Positions 1 through 6,256 of a DNA stretch of 8,628 bases are shown here, piece after piece. Origin of the DNA: Planctomycetota bacterium (lineage in GTDB: Bacteria; Planctomycetota; Phycisphaerae; WQYP01); the NCBI GenBank assembly GCA_021828925.1, contig JAJZCT010000117.1:1-8628 (forward strand), read 5' to 3'. A model generated the notes under the pieces. That model was given only the letters and a program-made list of their open reading frames with translations, searched no databases and was not told the DNA's origin. Position 1 is the stretch's first letter. Each line of letters begins with the position of its first letter. A program made the translations under genes and the position numbers.

Positions 1-23
1 TGATGATGTCAATTTTCACGCCC
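1..23. repeat. 23-bp inverted copy of an internal pfk segment
   Basis: The first 23 bases of the window are the exact reverse complement of bases 784-806 inside the phosphofructokinase gene, the codons for GVKIDII. The match stops at base 23; the sequence to its right does not resemble pfk. It may continue leftwards beyond the window. A chance 23-bp match in a window of this size is very unlikely, so this is a real duplicated fragment, the edge of an inverted partial pfk copy, or a chimera at a contig end. The rest of the region up to the pfk promoter shows no convincing gene. Confidence 0.8.
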
Positions 24-187
24 AGTCGTCCCCGTTTCGCCCCACCCCATCGCGCGATAAACAATTACCACAATTAGCTCAATGCGGCAGCGTTGAGTTC
101 GCCGCGAAATGCCGTTTAATTTAACGGTGCGGTTCTCCCCGTCGCGATTGCCTCCATGCCACCGCCGAACCACACCCACTCGCAGGA

Positions 188-216
188 TTGTCGCACTAAA
201 AACTTTCATCTATACT
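188..216 (+). promoter_or_regulatory. sigma70-like promoter of pfk
   Basis: A -35 box TTGTCG (188-193, 4 of 6 consensus bases) and a -10 box TATACT (211-216, 5 of 6) are separated by 17 bases, the optimal spacing. Transcription would start near base 223, giving a leader of about 40 bases to the ATG at 263. This is a sequence prediction only. Confidence 0.55.
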
Positions 217-250
217 TCTGCGTTCTGGTAGTTGGATGTTTCGTAAACTA

Positions 251-257
251 AAAGGTG
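251..257 (+). promoter_or_regulatory. ribosome binding site deciding the pfk start
   Basis: AAAGGTG at 251-257 lies five bases before the ATG at 263. The alternative in-frame ATG at 236 has only a weak GG upstream and would sit about 13 bases after the predicted transcription start. It would also add nine residues ahead of the usual N-terminus of the family. The 263 start is therefore preferred. Confidence 0.6.
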
Positions 258-262
258 TAATC

Positions 263-1498
263 ATGGCCAATGGAAAAAGCAATGCGGTAATCGGACAATC
301 CGGTGGACCTACCGCGGTAATCAATCAATCTCTGGTGGGTGTCATTGAAGAATTGCATCAACATGCCCAAGTCGACCGTATTTTAGGGGCTAAGCACGGG
401 GTGCGCGGCATTATCAATAACGATTTCATCCCGCTTAACGGCTTGGCGACGGATTTGCTGGAGCGTGTGGCCCAGACGCCGTCCAGTGCGCTGGGTTCCA
501 CCCGCGATAAGCCCGATGAGGCTTACTGTATTAAACTGCTGGAATCATTTAAGAAAAACAATGTCGGCTATTTTTTCTATATCGGCGGCAATGACTCCGC
601 TGACACCGCGCGAATCGTCAGCGAAATGGCGATAAGAGAAGGCTATCCGCTGCATGTTTATCATGTGCCGAAAACCATTGATAATGATTTACGCACGACC
701 GATCATTGCCCGGGTTATGGTTCAGCCGCTCGTTTTGTGGCTCTGGCGGTCATGGGGGATGATTTGGATAACCGCTCCTTGAAGGGCGTGAAAATTGACA
801 TCATCATGGGCCGCGACGCCGGATGGTTGACTGCCGCTTCCGCTCTGGCGCGGCAGGCAGACACGGACGGCCCGCATCTGATTTATGTGCCGGAGATCAA
901 TTTTTCCGATGAGCAATTCCTGGCGGATATTGATCGAATTTACACCCGGCTGGGTCGATGTGTGATCGCCGCCAGCGAGGGCATTCGCTATAAGGTTGGG
1001 GATAGAAATTCTCTGGTGACTGAAAAGGCTATGCAAGGCGGCGAAGTTGACGCCCATGGCAACAAGCAACTCTCCGGTACCGGAGCGCTGGGAGATTATC
1101 TTTCGGAAATGGTTAAATCCAAATTGGGAATTCCCTTGCAGCAGAAGACCGGCGGTAAACTCCGCGTGCGTGCTGACACCTTCGGTTATCTGCAACGCAG
1201 CTTCCCCGGTATTGTCAGTTCCAGCGATGCCCATGAAGCCCGGTTGTGCGGACGCCTGGCGGTACAATACGCCATTGGTTCACCGGAAGGGCTTTCCAGT
1301 GGATCGGTGGCGATTAAGCGGGTCACCGAAGAACCGTATAAAGCGGATTTCTTCCCCACCGCTTTAACCAACGTTGCCCGGCAGACCAAGCCGCTGGATA
1401 CCAGTTTTGTTGTCGATGGATGCGGTATCAATAACGCCTTTATTCGCTATGCCAAACCGCTGGTCGGGCCGTTGCCGATAGCCGGGAAGCTAATTTAG
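263..1498 (+). CDS. pfp: 6-phosphofructokinase, pyrophosphate-dependent type
   Basis: This cytosolic glycolytic enzyme interconverts fructose 6-phosphate and fructose 1,6-bisphosphate, probably with PPi rather than ATP as phosphoryl donor and therefore reversibly. The 411-residue protein opens with the phosphate-binding loop GQSGGPTAVIN (11-21). GGNDS follows at 108-112, PKTIDND at 136-142 with the catalytic Asp140, and MGRDAGW at 182-188. In ATP-using enzymes the motifs read GGDGS and PGTIDND. The Asp at 111 and Lys at 137 replace two glycines and are the known markers of PPi use. The first acidic residue of the GGDD motif is Asn110 here, which is less usual. Start 263 is chosen from its ribosome binding site and promoter distance; an in-frame ATG at 236 is possible. 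The TAG stop lies inside the left end of a repeat element. The following gene, yqgE, is convergent, so pfk appears monocistronic. The family call is firm; donor specificity is inferred from residues. Confidence 0.93.
   Translation: MANGKSNAVIGQSGGPTAVINQSLVGVIEELHQHAQVDRILGAKHGVRGIINNDFIPLNGLATDLLERVAQTPSSALGSTRDKPDEAYCIKLLESFKKNNVGYFFYIGGNDSADTARIVSEMAIREGYPLHVYHVPKTIDNDLRTTDHCPGYGSAARFVALAVMGDDLDNRSLKGVKIDIIMGRDAGWLTAASALARQADTDGPHLIYVPEINFSDEQFLADIDRIYTRLGRCVIAASEGIRYKVGDRNSLVTEKAMQGGEVDAHGNKQLSGTGALGDYLSEMVKSKLGIPLQQKTGGKLRVRADTFGYLQRSFPGIVSSSDAHEARLCGRLAVQYAIGSPEGLSSGSVAIKRVTEEPYKADFFPTALTNVARQTKPLDTSFVVDGCGINNAFIRYAKPLVGPLPIAGKLI
784..806. repeat. pfk-internal partner of the 23-bp inverted repeat
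   Basis: This segment of the pfk coding sequence (GVKIDII, just before the MGRDAGW motif) is found again in exact inverted form at bases 1-23. Within the gene it reads normally and in frame, so this copy is the source and the one at the left edge is the extra copy. Confidence 0.8.
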
Positions 1499-1624
1499 GA
1501 GCGGGTCGCAAATAACTTCCCTGGAAAACTGGCTTACCGTCTCTCACATAGCCGCCGGCTCTGCCGGTGGTGCCGCGTTCGAGTGCCGTTCAAATCGGAA
1601 AATTATTTCGATGCTGTTGCTTAA
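1495..1624. repeat. MITE-like inverted-repeat element, copy 1
   Basis: A 130-bp element begins TTAGGAGCGGGTCGCAAATAA and ends in ATTATTTCGATGCTGTTGCTTAA-type sequence, an imperfect terminal inverted repeat. In the middle is a hairpin: CCGCCGGC, loop TCT, GCCGGTGG, with one G-T pair. It aligns over its full length with copy 2 at about 75-80% identity, with one single-base gap. The left TTAG contains the pfk stop (1496-1498) and the right TTAA contains the yqgE stop (1621-1623), so the element fills the whole gap between two convergent genes. No protein is encoded. As RNA it would fold and might act as a two-way terminator, though no U-tract follows the central hairpin. Confidence 0.8.
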
Positions 1625-2175
1625 TTCATCGACGGATCCGAGGGAATTGAACCGGGATTGATCTGTTGTTTAGAAGCCTGCAGCGAAACCAGGCGCGACA
1701 GGTTAAGCCATTGATCTTCTCTGGCGTGAAATACGTTGTCGGTTGTTGCTTGAGCGACCAGCCATGAGGCCCCGCGGATTTCCTCTTCGAGCTGTCCGGC
1801 GGACCATCCAGCATTGCCAACCAGATATTTCACCGCGTTCATTTTGCGGTTGACAAGACTTTCAATAGTATCGCCGTTAATGGTCAGGTAAATGCCGGAA
1901 GATATAACCGCATCGGCATCGTGCGGAAGAGTATGAAGAGCCATCACCGGGCCCGGGCAGGGACCGCCCTGATACAGCGGATGATCACATTGGCAGGAAT
2001 TCTCGCTGATCTGTTTCCAAGCCTGCCGAACCGTGATTCGTAAGGGCCGGTTGATCACCACGCCCATGGCTCCCTCTTCATCATGCCGGCACAGCAGCAC
2101 CACCGAGTGAAAAAAATGTGCATCATGCAACGTTGGCATGGAAATCAGCAGGCAGCCCTGAAGAGATGTATCCAT
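1621..2175 (-). CDS. yqgE: YqgE/AlgH family protein (UPF0301)
   Basis: The 184-residue protein belongs to the YqgE/AlgH family, small soluble proteins of about 185 residues. Their biochemical role is unsettled; in Pseudomonas AlgH has been linked to regulation of alginate and other traits. Family marks are the opening GCLLISMP (7-14), the FFHSVVLLCRHDEEGAMGVVINRP stretch (21-44, key G35, G38, N42, P44), YQGGPCPGPV (68-77) and LVGNAGWSAGQLEEEI (118-133). No signal peptide or membrane segment is seen. The ATG at 2175 is supported by GAGGGTG seven bases upstream. The gene is bracketed by two direct copies of the inverted-repeat element, one at its stop codon and one 31 bases upstream of its start. 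It may be co-transcribed with the secreted-protein gene upstream, through copy 2, or have its own promoter there. The length is normal and the frame intact. Confidence 0.93.
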   Translation of the reverse strand: MDTSLQGCLLISMPTLHDAHFFHSVVLLCRHDEEGAMGVVINRPLRITVRQAWKQISENSCQCDHPLYQGGPCPGPVMALHTLPHDADAVISSGIYLTINGDTIESLVNRKMNAVKYLVGNAGWSAGQLEEEIRGASWLVAQATTDNVFHAREDQWLNLSRLVSLQASKQQINPGSIPSDPSMN

Positions 2176-2206
2176 GTGCTGACACCCTCAGCCGTTCGAA
2201 TTCAGC

Positions 2207-2335
2207 TTAGGAACGGGTCCGAAATAACTGCCCCAAAAACCGGTTTGCCTTCCCTCACATAGCCGCCGGCTTTGCCGGCGGTGCCGAATTAGATCGCCGC
2301 GCAAATCGGGAAATTATTTTGGAACCGTTCCTTAA
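2207..2335. repeat. MITE-like inverted-repeat element, copy 2
   Basis: A 129-bp element starts TTAGGAACGGGTCCGAAATAA and ends GGAACCGTTCCTTAA. The right end reversed reads TTAAGGAACGGTTCCAAAAT, so the terminal inverted repeats match over about 20 bases with few differences. The centre holds a perfect 8-bp stem, CCGCCGGC-TTT-GCCGGCGG. Its termini are better preserved than those of copy 1, suggesting that this copy is younger or under selection as a hairpin. It lies between the stop of the secreted-protein gene (2365) and the start of yqgE, in the same orientation as copy 1. It contains no coding frame. Confidence 0.8.
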
Positions 2336-2364
2336 CCGCGTTTGCGGCTTGTACCACCTGACGC

Positions 2365-3018
2365 TTATCGCATAACCCATTTTTTACCCGCAAACTGCGG
2401 CTGCGGAACAATTCGCACGGATTCACCGGGTATCCAGAAATTCAGTTGCAGGGTCTTATGCAATACCACATCTTTGTGAGTCAGGGGATTTTTCTGTAAC
2501 GCGGTATCCCCGGAAAGGCCCGATACAAAAATCTTGAATCGCCGGGACTTAAACGGAACATTGGTGAAAACAGCCACGCCGTCTTTCGCATTGTCATCCC
2601 CTTGCAGCAATTTGCCGGCGATAAGTCCGGGGCTGATGATAAATTGATCTCCTGTGACCGTTCGAATTTTATCCAGTATCCGCGGTGAAAGCCCGGTCAC
2701 CGGGCGCAGGACCTTACCAGTGTCGGTGGCCAGTACAAAACCGGGAATAAAAAAAATGTCCCGATGCGTGTTGTTGGTAACCGTGTACCGCATAAACCAA
2801 TATTCACGTAAATTGCGCCTGATGCCATGGCCCACCGCAACATATATCCGGTGCGGCTTATGCCACACAAAACTCAACTGCCATCCGTGATGCAGCATGT
2901 TCACAGTGGGATAGGGCTTTTTCGCGCCGGCCGAAGCAACTCCCGCTGTGAAAAACACGGCGGCCAGCATCCAGGCCAAACTGAAACGCATCATACGCAC
3001 TGAGTGTTTTTTCGTCAT
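2365..3018 (-). CDS. secreted or periplasmic protein of unknown function
   Basis: I do not recognise the family. The 217-residue protein starts with a clear signal peptide: a basic start (MTKKHSVRMMRF), a hydrophobic core (residues 13-27), and ASA-G at 28-31 as a signal peptidase I site. The mature part of about 187 residues is probably exported. It contains RYTVTNNTHRDIFFIPGF (near residues 77-94), which looks like a beta strand-turn-strand segment, and WIPGESVRIVPQP near the end. That style suggests an all-beta domain. There are no cysteines, no catalytic motif and no further membrane segments. The ATG at 3018 has AGGAG (3029-3033 on the plus strand) ten bases upstream; a later in-frame ATG at residue 9 would shorten the signal peptide. 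It lies 160 bases downstream of the SpoIIM-family gene on the same strand and upstream of yqgE, so an operon is possible but not evident. The gene call is firm; the function is unknown. Confidence 0.85.
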   Translation of the reverse strand: MTKKHSVRMMRFSLAWMLAAVFFTAGVASAGAKKPYPTVNMLHHGWQLSFVWHKPHRIYVAVGHGIRRNLREYWFMRYTVTNNTHRDIFFIPGFVLATDTGKVLRPVTGLSPRILDKIRTVTGDQFIISPGLIAGKLLQGDDNAKDGVAVFTNVPFKSRRFKIFVSGLSGDTALQKNPLTHKDVVLHKTLQLNFWIPGESVRIVPQPQFAGKKWVMR

Positions 3019-3106
3019 AAGCGCCTGTCTCCTGATCGTGTGTTCGAGCCGTCAAAGTATCACCGGCATCCGCCGCCCCGGTTCCGGCGCGACATCCGCC
3101 TTTAAT

Positions 3107-3135
3107 ACAATAATCGTACCGGGCCGATTCGGCAA
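3107..3135 (-). promoter_or_regulatory. possible promoter of the secreted-protein gene
   Basis: Read on the minus strand, TTGCCG (3130-3135) and TATTGT (3107-3112) are 17 bases apart, each matching 4 of 6 consensus bases. It lies in the 160-base gap after the spoIIM stop and would give a leader of roughly 80 bases. Only a weak candidate. Confidence 0.25.
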
Positions 3136-3178
3136 GGAAAACCGGAACCAACTCACACATTCCATCGCGTGCCTTGCA

Positions 3179-4225
3179 TCACCCCTCAACAAGCTGAGTA
3201 TAGTCATCATCGTGCATGGCGGCGACATCCTGGCGAACGGGCATGAAAAAGAGATAAGCGATAAGTCCGGCAAATAGGGAACAGGCAAAAAATATTTTCA
3301 GAAAATACGGGATTACCGGTGCTGTGATTTGGCTGAAACCGCCTTCAATCAGCCCGGCTAATACCAGCATGTGGGCGCAGCCGACCAGTAAAGCAAGCAA
3401 CTCATTCCGCTGTGCCTGTATACTGACCCATACACCGCCGTGTCGTCCACCCCGCGTCCACATCGCCCGGGCAACAATTAATCCCGCCGCCGCGGCCACG
3501 CAAATCGCCGGTAGTTCCAGTACGCCGTGCGGTCCCACCCAGGAAATGAAATAGGTACCAACATGATCAGCCTGATAACGCTGCCCCAAGGCTCCCAGCA
3601 TGGCGCCGTTAAAAAACAGCATCACCAGAGTGCCGACTCCAAAAGTCATGCCCAACGCGAAGGTCAAAACCGCCACCTCAATATTATGCGTGAACAGAAA
3701 AACGGAAAACAACAGATTTTTCTCTCCGCTGAAATGAAAATGTCCGGATGACTGTTCACGAATCCGTCGGGCCACTCGTTCCGCGGGGCTTTGGCGGAAG
3801 AATTCGGTCGGCACAAAGGTCAGGGCCGCCGCCGGATGTTCCGCGGTAATAACATATCCCGCCACCGTGCCGGTGAACATGATCATCGCCGATAGCAGCA
3901 GGGCGGCCCATTGCTTGCGTGCAGCGGCTGGAAAATCGTACCGCAGAATATGCCACCAGGTGGCAAAAAATCTTCCACGCTGCGGCAGTGCGACATGTTG
4001 ATACGCTCTAGCCACCAGCGTTTCGAGATAATCCAGCAAACCTGAACTTCCGCCGCGGGTTTGCACGAGATTCAGATCGCTGGAGGCCAGTCGATAGAGG
4101 GAAAAGAACTCCTCCGCCTCCGCTGCGGAAAGCCCGCGCACCGTATCTTGGCAGGCTTTATCGGTCAAGGCGGTTAAGCGTTTCCATTGATTCTCCCGCC
4201 GCGCTATGAACTGATTAATGTCCAT
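3179..4225 (-). CDS. SpoIIM-family (stage II sporulation protein M-like) membrane protein
   Basis: The 348-residue integral membrane protein belongs to the SpoIIM/DUF95 family. In Bacillus, SpoIIM helps peptidoglycan remodelling during engulfment. Members in non-sporulating bacteria are common and of unknown role, so the name should not be read as evidence of sporulation. The N-terminal ~100 residues are soluble and helical (MDINQFIARRENQWKRL, then a YRLASSDLN stretch near 44-52). Hydrophobic segments follow at about 106-127, 171-207, 222-255, 277-297 and 308-328. Family signatures are FTHNIEVAVLTFALG (178-192) and PHGVLELPAICVAA (232-245), which includes the conserved His-Gly and Glu-Leu-Pro. 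AAGGA lies ten bases before the ATG at 4225. The gene is divergent from an RDD-family gene, a partner often found beside SpoIIM-family genes. Frame and length are intact. Confidence 0.9.
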   Translation of the reverse strand: MDINQFIARRENQWKRLTALTDKACQDTVRGLSAAEAEEFFSLYRLASSDLNLVQTRGGSSGLLDYLETLVARAYQHVALPQRGRFFATWWHILRYDFPAAARKQWAALLLSAMIMFTGTVAGYVITAEHPAAALTFVPTEFFRQSPAERVARRIREQSSGHFHFSGEKNLLFSVFLFTHNIEVAVLTFALGMTFGVGTLVMLFFNGAMLGALGQRYQADHVGTYFISWVGPHGVLELPAICVAAAAGLIVARAMWTRGGRHGGVWVSIQAQRNELLALLVGCAHMLVLAGLIEGGFSQITAPVIPYFLKIFFACSLFAGLIAYLFFMPVRQDVAAMHDDDYTQLVEG

Positions 4226-4371
4226 TGCTGAATTATCCTTCCCGCAGGAAAAAATGGCAACGGATCAGGAATTTCATCGCCCCCCTGCCGCACGACCTCA
4301 CTGCGTACCCTAATTTCTTGCTGTGACAGAGCACTACCCTCCATTTCAGTTGCTTTTTTATTGGCTGTTTA

Positions 4372-4400
4372 TTGACCCGCGGCGACGACGGGGATATAAA
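4372..4400 (+). promoter_or_regulatory. sigma70-like promoter of the first RDD gene
   Basis: TTGACC (4372-4377, 5 of 6 consensus) and TATAAA (4395-4400, 5 of 6) are separated by exactly 17 bases, one of the best promoter matches in the window. Transcription would start near 4407, leaving a leader of about 53 bases before the ATG at 4460. The region between this gene and spoIIM (4226-4459) shows no other gene. Confidence 0.6.
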
Positions 4401-4459
4401 CTAAAGCAACGTTTTGCCCCATCGTGCAAGGAACTACAGAAATCTGTCGGAGAAATGCC

Positions 4460-5182
4460 ATGGCTGATAATCCGTATGCCCAGTCGTCTGCATCACAATC
4501 ACCGTCGGCCTCAGGTTCCACCGGAGCGGTGCCGGTCGTGGCGCAATGCAGTATTACCGGAAAATGGTTTCCTGAAGATGAACTTGTAACTTTCCAAGGC
4601 CACCTGGTCAGCGCGGAAGGCAAGCAGATTCTGCTGGATCGCCTCCAAACCGGGGCTGAAGCCCCAAACGCCTTCGTGCGCCCCGGAGTATGGCGGCGGA
4701 TAGGCTGTATTTTTTTTATCGACGGCATCGTCCTTGGGGTGTTCGGTCTGCTGATGAACTATGCATTTGGTATACCTTTTGGCGCCTTTGTGGCCGATCC
4801 AAAGCTGATATCCCGCCGAATTATTGCGTTGACCATCGCGTTGGCGGTTGCCGTCCTCTATTTCGGCTTGCTCCATGGATGGAAGGGTCAGTCCTTGGGC
4901 AAAATGGTCGGAAAGTTGCGCGTCATCAACATGGACGGCACGCCCATCTCCAAGCCCAAAGCATTTGCCCGAGCCTTGGCGTATATGTTCGGCAGCGTGC
5001 TGCTGGCGCTGGCGATGCTTATCGCACTGCTGGCAAAAAATATGACCCTTATTGCTGCTGGAGTTTCCCTTGGTTACATCTGGGTGTTAGCAGATTGTAT
5101 TCTGGCATTGGTGGACACCCGTATGCAACGCTCACTTCACGACAGAATCTGTGGTACGCGCGTGGTCTGTTTGAACAGTTAA
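4460..5182 (+). CDS. RDD-family membrane protein with degenerate N-terminal zinc ribbon (paralogue 1)
   Basis: The 240-residue protein has three parts. A Ser/Ala-rich, probably disordered start covers residues 1-28. A short ribbon-like domain, CSITGKWFPEDELVTFQG, follows from Cys30 to about 65. The RDD domain with several membrane segments covers about 75-235. RDD marks are RPGVWRRIGCIFFID (74-88) and the closing DTRMQRSLHDRI-GTRV (219-235). RDD proteins are membrane proteins of mostly unknown function, with proposed roles in ion transport. In related proteins the ribbon ends in a second CxxC pair; here those positions are Ser51 and Gly54, so zinc binding is unlikely. GGAG lies seven bases before the ATG at 4460. 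An in-frame ATG at 4424 has less support. The gene is divergent from spoIIM and followed by a same-strand paralogue, suggesting tandem duplication. Family confidence is high; function is unknown. Confidence 0.87.
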   Translation: MADNPYAQSSASQSPSASGSTGAVPVVAQCSITGKWFPEDELVTFQGHLVSAEGKQILLDRLQTGAEAPNAFVRPGVWRRIGCIFFIDGIVLGVFGLLMNYAFGIPFGAFVADPKLISRRIIALTIALAVAVLYFGLLHGWKGQSLGKMVGKLRVINMDGTPISKPKAFARALAYMFGSVLLALAMLIALLAKNMTLIAAGVSLGYIWVLADCILALVDTRMQRSLHDRICGTRVVCLNS

Positions 5183-5320
5183 ACTGGAGTTATCTGTCGG
5201 CACGTTGTAAACCGCCAACGGATCCCGAAGATTGAACGACCACGAATGGCACGAGGAAAAGAGAATATTATTGATCCATGATCAGTGACCATTAAGAAGC
5301 GTTCTCCGTATCCGCGTGAT

Positions 5321-5340
5321 CCGCGAAATCCGCGGTTTTT
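5321..5340 (+). terminator. terminator-like hairpin in an interspersed-repeat-style sequence
   Basis: CCGCG, loop AAATC and CGCGG form an all-GC 5-bp stem followed directly by five T residues, the layout of an intrinsic terminator after the first RDD gene. The stem is short, so strength is uncertain. The stretch from about 5310 (TCCGCGTGATCCGCGAAATC) has the look of a short recurring intergenic sequence seen in many bacterial genomes; that resemblance is from memory. It separates the two RDD genes and argues for separate transcripts. Confidence 0.45.
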
Positions 5341-5393
5341 ACAATGTTGAGTAGAAAGGTATCAGTGCTTCTGGATTTCCTGCGAGATTTCAA

Positions 5394-6122
5394 ATGACCG
5401 ATCAACCGCCCCAATCCTCACTCCCTCTTTCCGGTTCGGTGGAAGCCGGACCAGGCATGGGCCAGTGCAGCATCACCAAAAAATGGTTTCCCGAAGATGA
5501 GCTTGTAACTTTCCAGGGCCAATTGGTATGCGCCGAAGGTAAGCAGATTCTGCTGGATCGCCTGCGGACCGGGGCGGCGGTGCCAGGCGATCCGACGAGG
5601 CCGGGCGTTTTTCGTCGCTTCCTATGTATCTCCATTGATTGGCTGATCATTCTCCCGGTGTGGGGTTTGGTGAGCGTGGTAGTCGCCAAGTCGGTAGTGA
5701 TCTTGGTAGTGATCCCCCACCACATCTTCCTGGGAAATCGCTGGGCCTTCTTTTTGGTTTATTCGCTTCTCGCTGTGGTCTCGTCGCTTTACTTTTCGAT
5801 CCTGCACGGGGGAGTGGGAAAATCCATAGGGAAGATGCTGGGACATCTGCGGGTGGTCAACCTTGATGGATCGCGGGCCTCAAGGGAAAGAATTCTGCTG
5901 CGAAGCGCTTTGTACCCTGGCACAATTGTCATCATTGGTGCGTGCGGCCTGCTGTCCAACTCGGTTGGCGAGAGATCTTTCAAGACGATGGTGGGATTGG
6001 CGGCCGTTGCATTTATGATCTGGGTGCTCGCCGATGCACTAACTGCCTTATTCGACACGCGCATGCAGCGCTCGCTTCATGATAGAATCAGTGGGACGCG
6101 GGTGATACTTGAGCGGGGCTGA
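5394..6122 (+). CDS. RDD-family membrane protein with degenerate N-terminal zinc ribbon (paralogue 2)
   Basis: This 242-residue paralogue has the same layout as the preceding RDD gene: a short polar start, CSITKKWFPEDELVTFQG from Cys25, then an RDD domain with several hydrophobic segments ending in DTRMQRSLHDRISGTRV. The ribbon keeps one of the second pair of cysteines (Cys46), but the partner position is Gly49, reachable from Cys by a single T-to-G change (TGT to GGT). The ribbon and the last ~20 residues are nearly identical to paralogue 1, including a 23-base DNA identity (4622-4644 and 5541-5563). The membrane segments between them have diverged strongly, and this copy has a longer loop near residues 95-120. 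The ATG at 5394 has only a weak GAG upstream, and no clear promoter was found, so expression is uncertain. No frameshift is seen. Confidence 0.85.
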   Translation: MTDQPPQSSLPLSGSVEAGPGMGQCSITKKWFPEDELVTFQGQLVCAEGKQILLDRLRTGAAVPGDPTRPGVFRRFLCISIDWLIILPVWGLVSVVVAKSVVILVVIPHHIFLGNRWAFFLVYSLLAVVSSLYFSILHGGVGKSIGKMLGHLRVVNLDGSRASRERILLRSALYPGTIVIIGACGLLSNSVGERSFKTMVGLAAVAFMIWVLADALTALFDTRMQRSLHDRISGTRVILERG

Positions 6123-6139
6123 CGCGGGTATCGGCTAAC

Positions 6140-6256
6140 CTAACGAGAGGAATGCTGCCTGCGTCGTTCGCGGTCGGCGGCGAATTGCAGACATGCATGA
6201 ATTTCATCTGTGGTAAGTTCCGGGAAATCATCAATTATTTCACGCTCACTCATTCC
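6140..6256 (-). pseudogene. C-terminal fragment of a DUF433 antitoxin-like gene
   Basis: Read on the minus strand, the last ~38 codons give GMSEREIIDDFPELT, then DEIHACLQFAADRERR and a short tail to the TAG stop at 6140-6142. This is the typical end of DUF433 proteins (GMSEEEIL-DFPELT-EDI-ACLAFAADRER), small DNA-binding antitoxins often paired with a PIN-like toxin. The N-terminal half of the ~75-residue family is missing. Upstream of the Gly the frame reads LPYLLVKKSSPVNF, which does not resemble the family, and IS1380-type sequence begins nearby. The gene was probably cut by that insertion or a later deletion. No toxin gene is in the window. The fragment is convergent with the second RDD gene, whose stop is 17 bases away. 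Confidence 0.75.

Noticed and set aside
61..76. Short direct repeat ACAATTA-CC-ACAATTA
   Set aside because: Only two 7-base units in an AT-rich stretch, with no further copies; not enough to call an operator or iteron.
9..209. 66-residue open frame on the minus strand at the left edge
   Set aside because: It has low-complexity, Arg- and Gly-rich content with no family features, and it overlaps the pfk promoter.
722..1267. 181-residue open frame on the minus strand inside pfk
   Set aside because: It lies entirely opposite a well-conserved enzyme gene and has no recognisable motif, so it is a shadow of the coding sequence.
3179..4225. SpoIIM-family gene as evidence of a spore former
   Set aside because: The family is widespread in non-sporulating bacteria, and no other sporulation gene is in the window.
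4690..5235. 181-residue + frame overlapping the first RDD gene
   Set aside because: It is out of frame with the RDD similarity and has a Trp-, Cys- and Arg-rich composition typical of a wrong frame.
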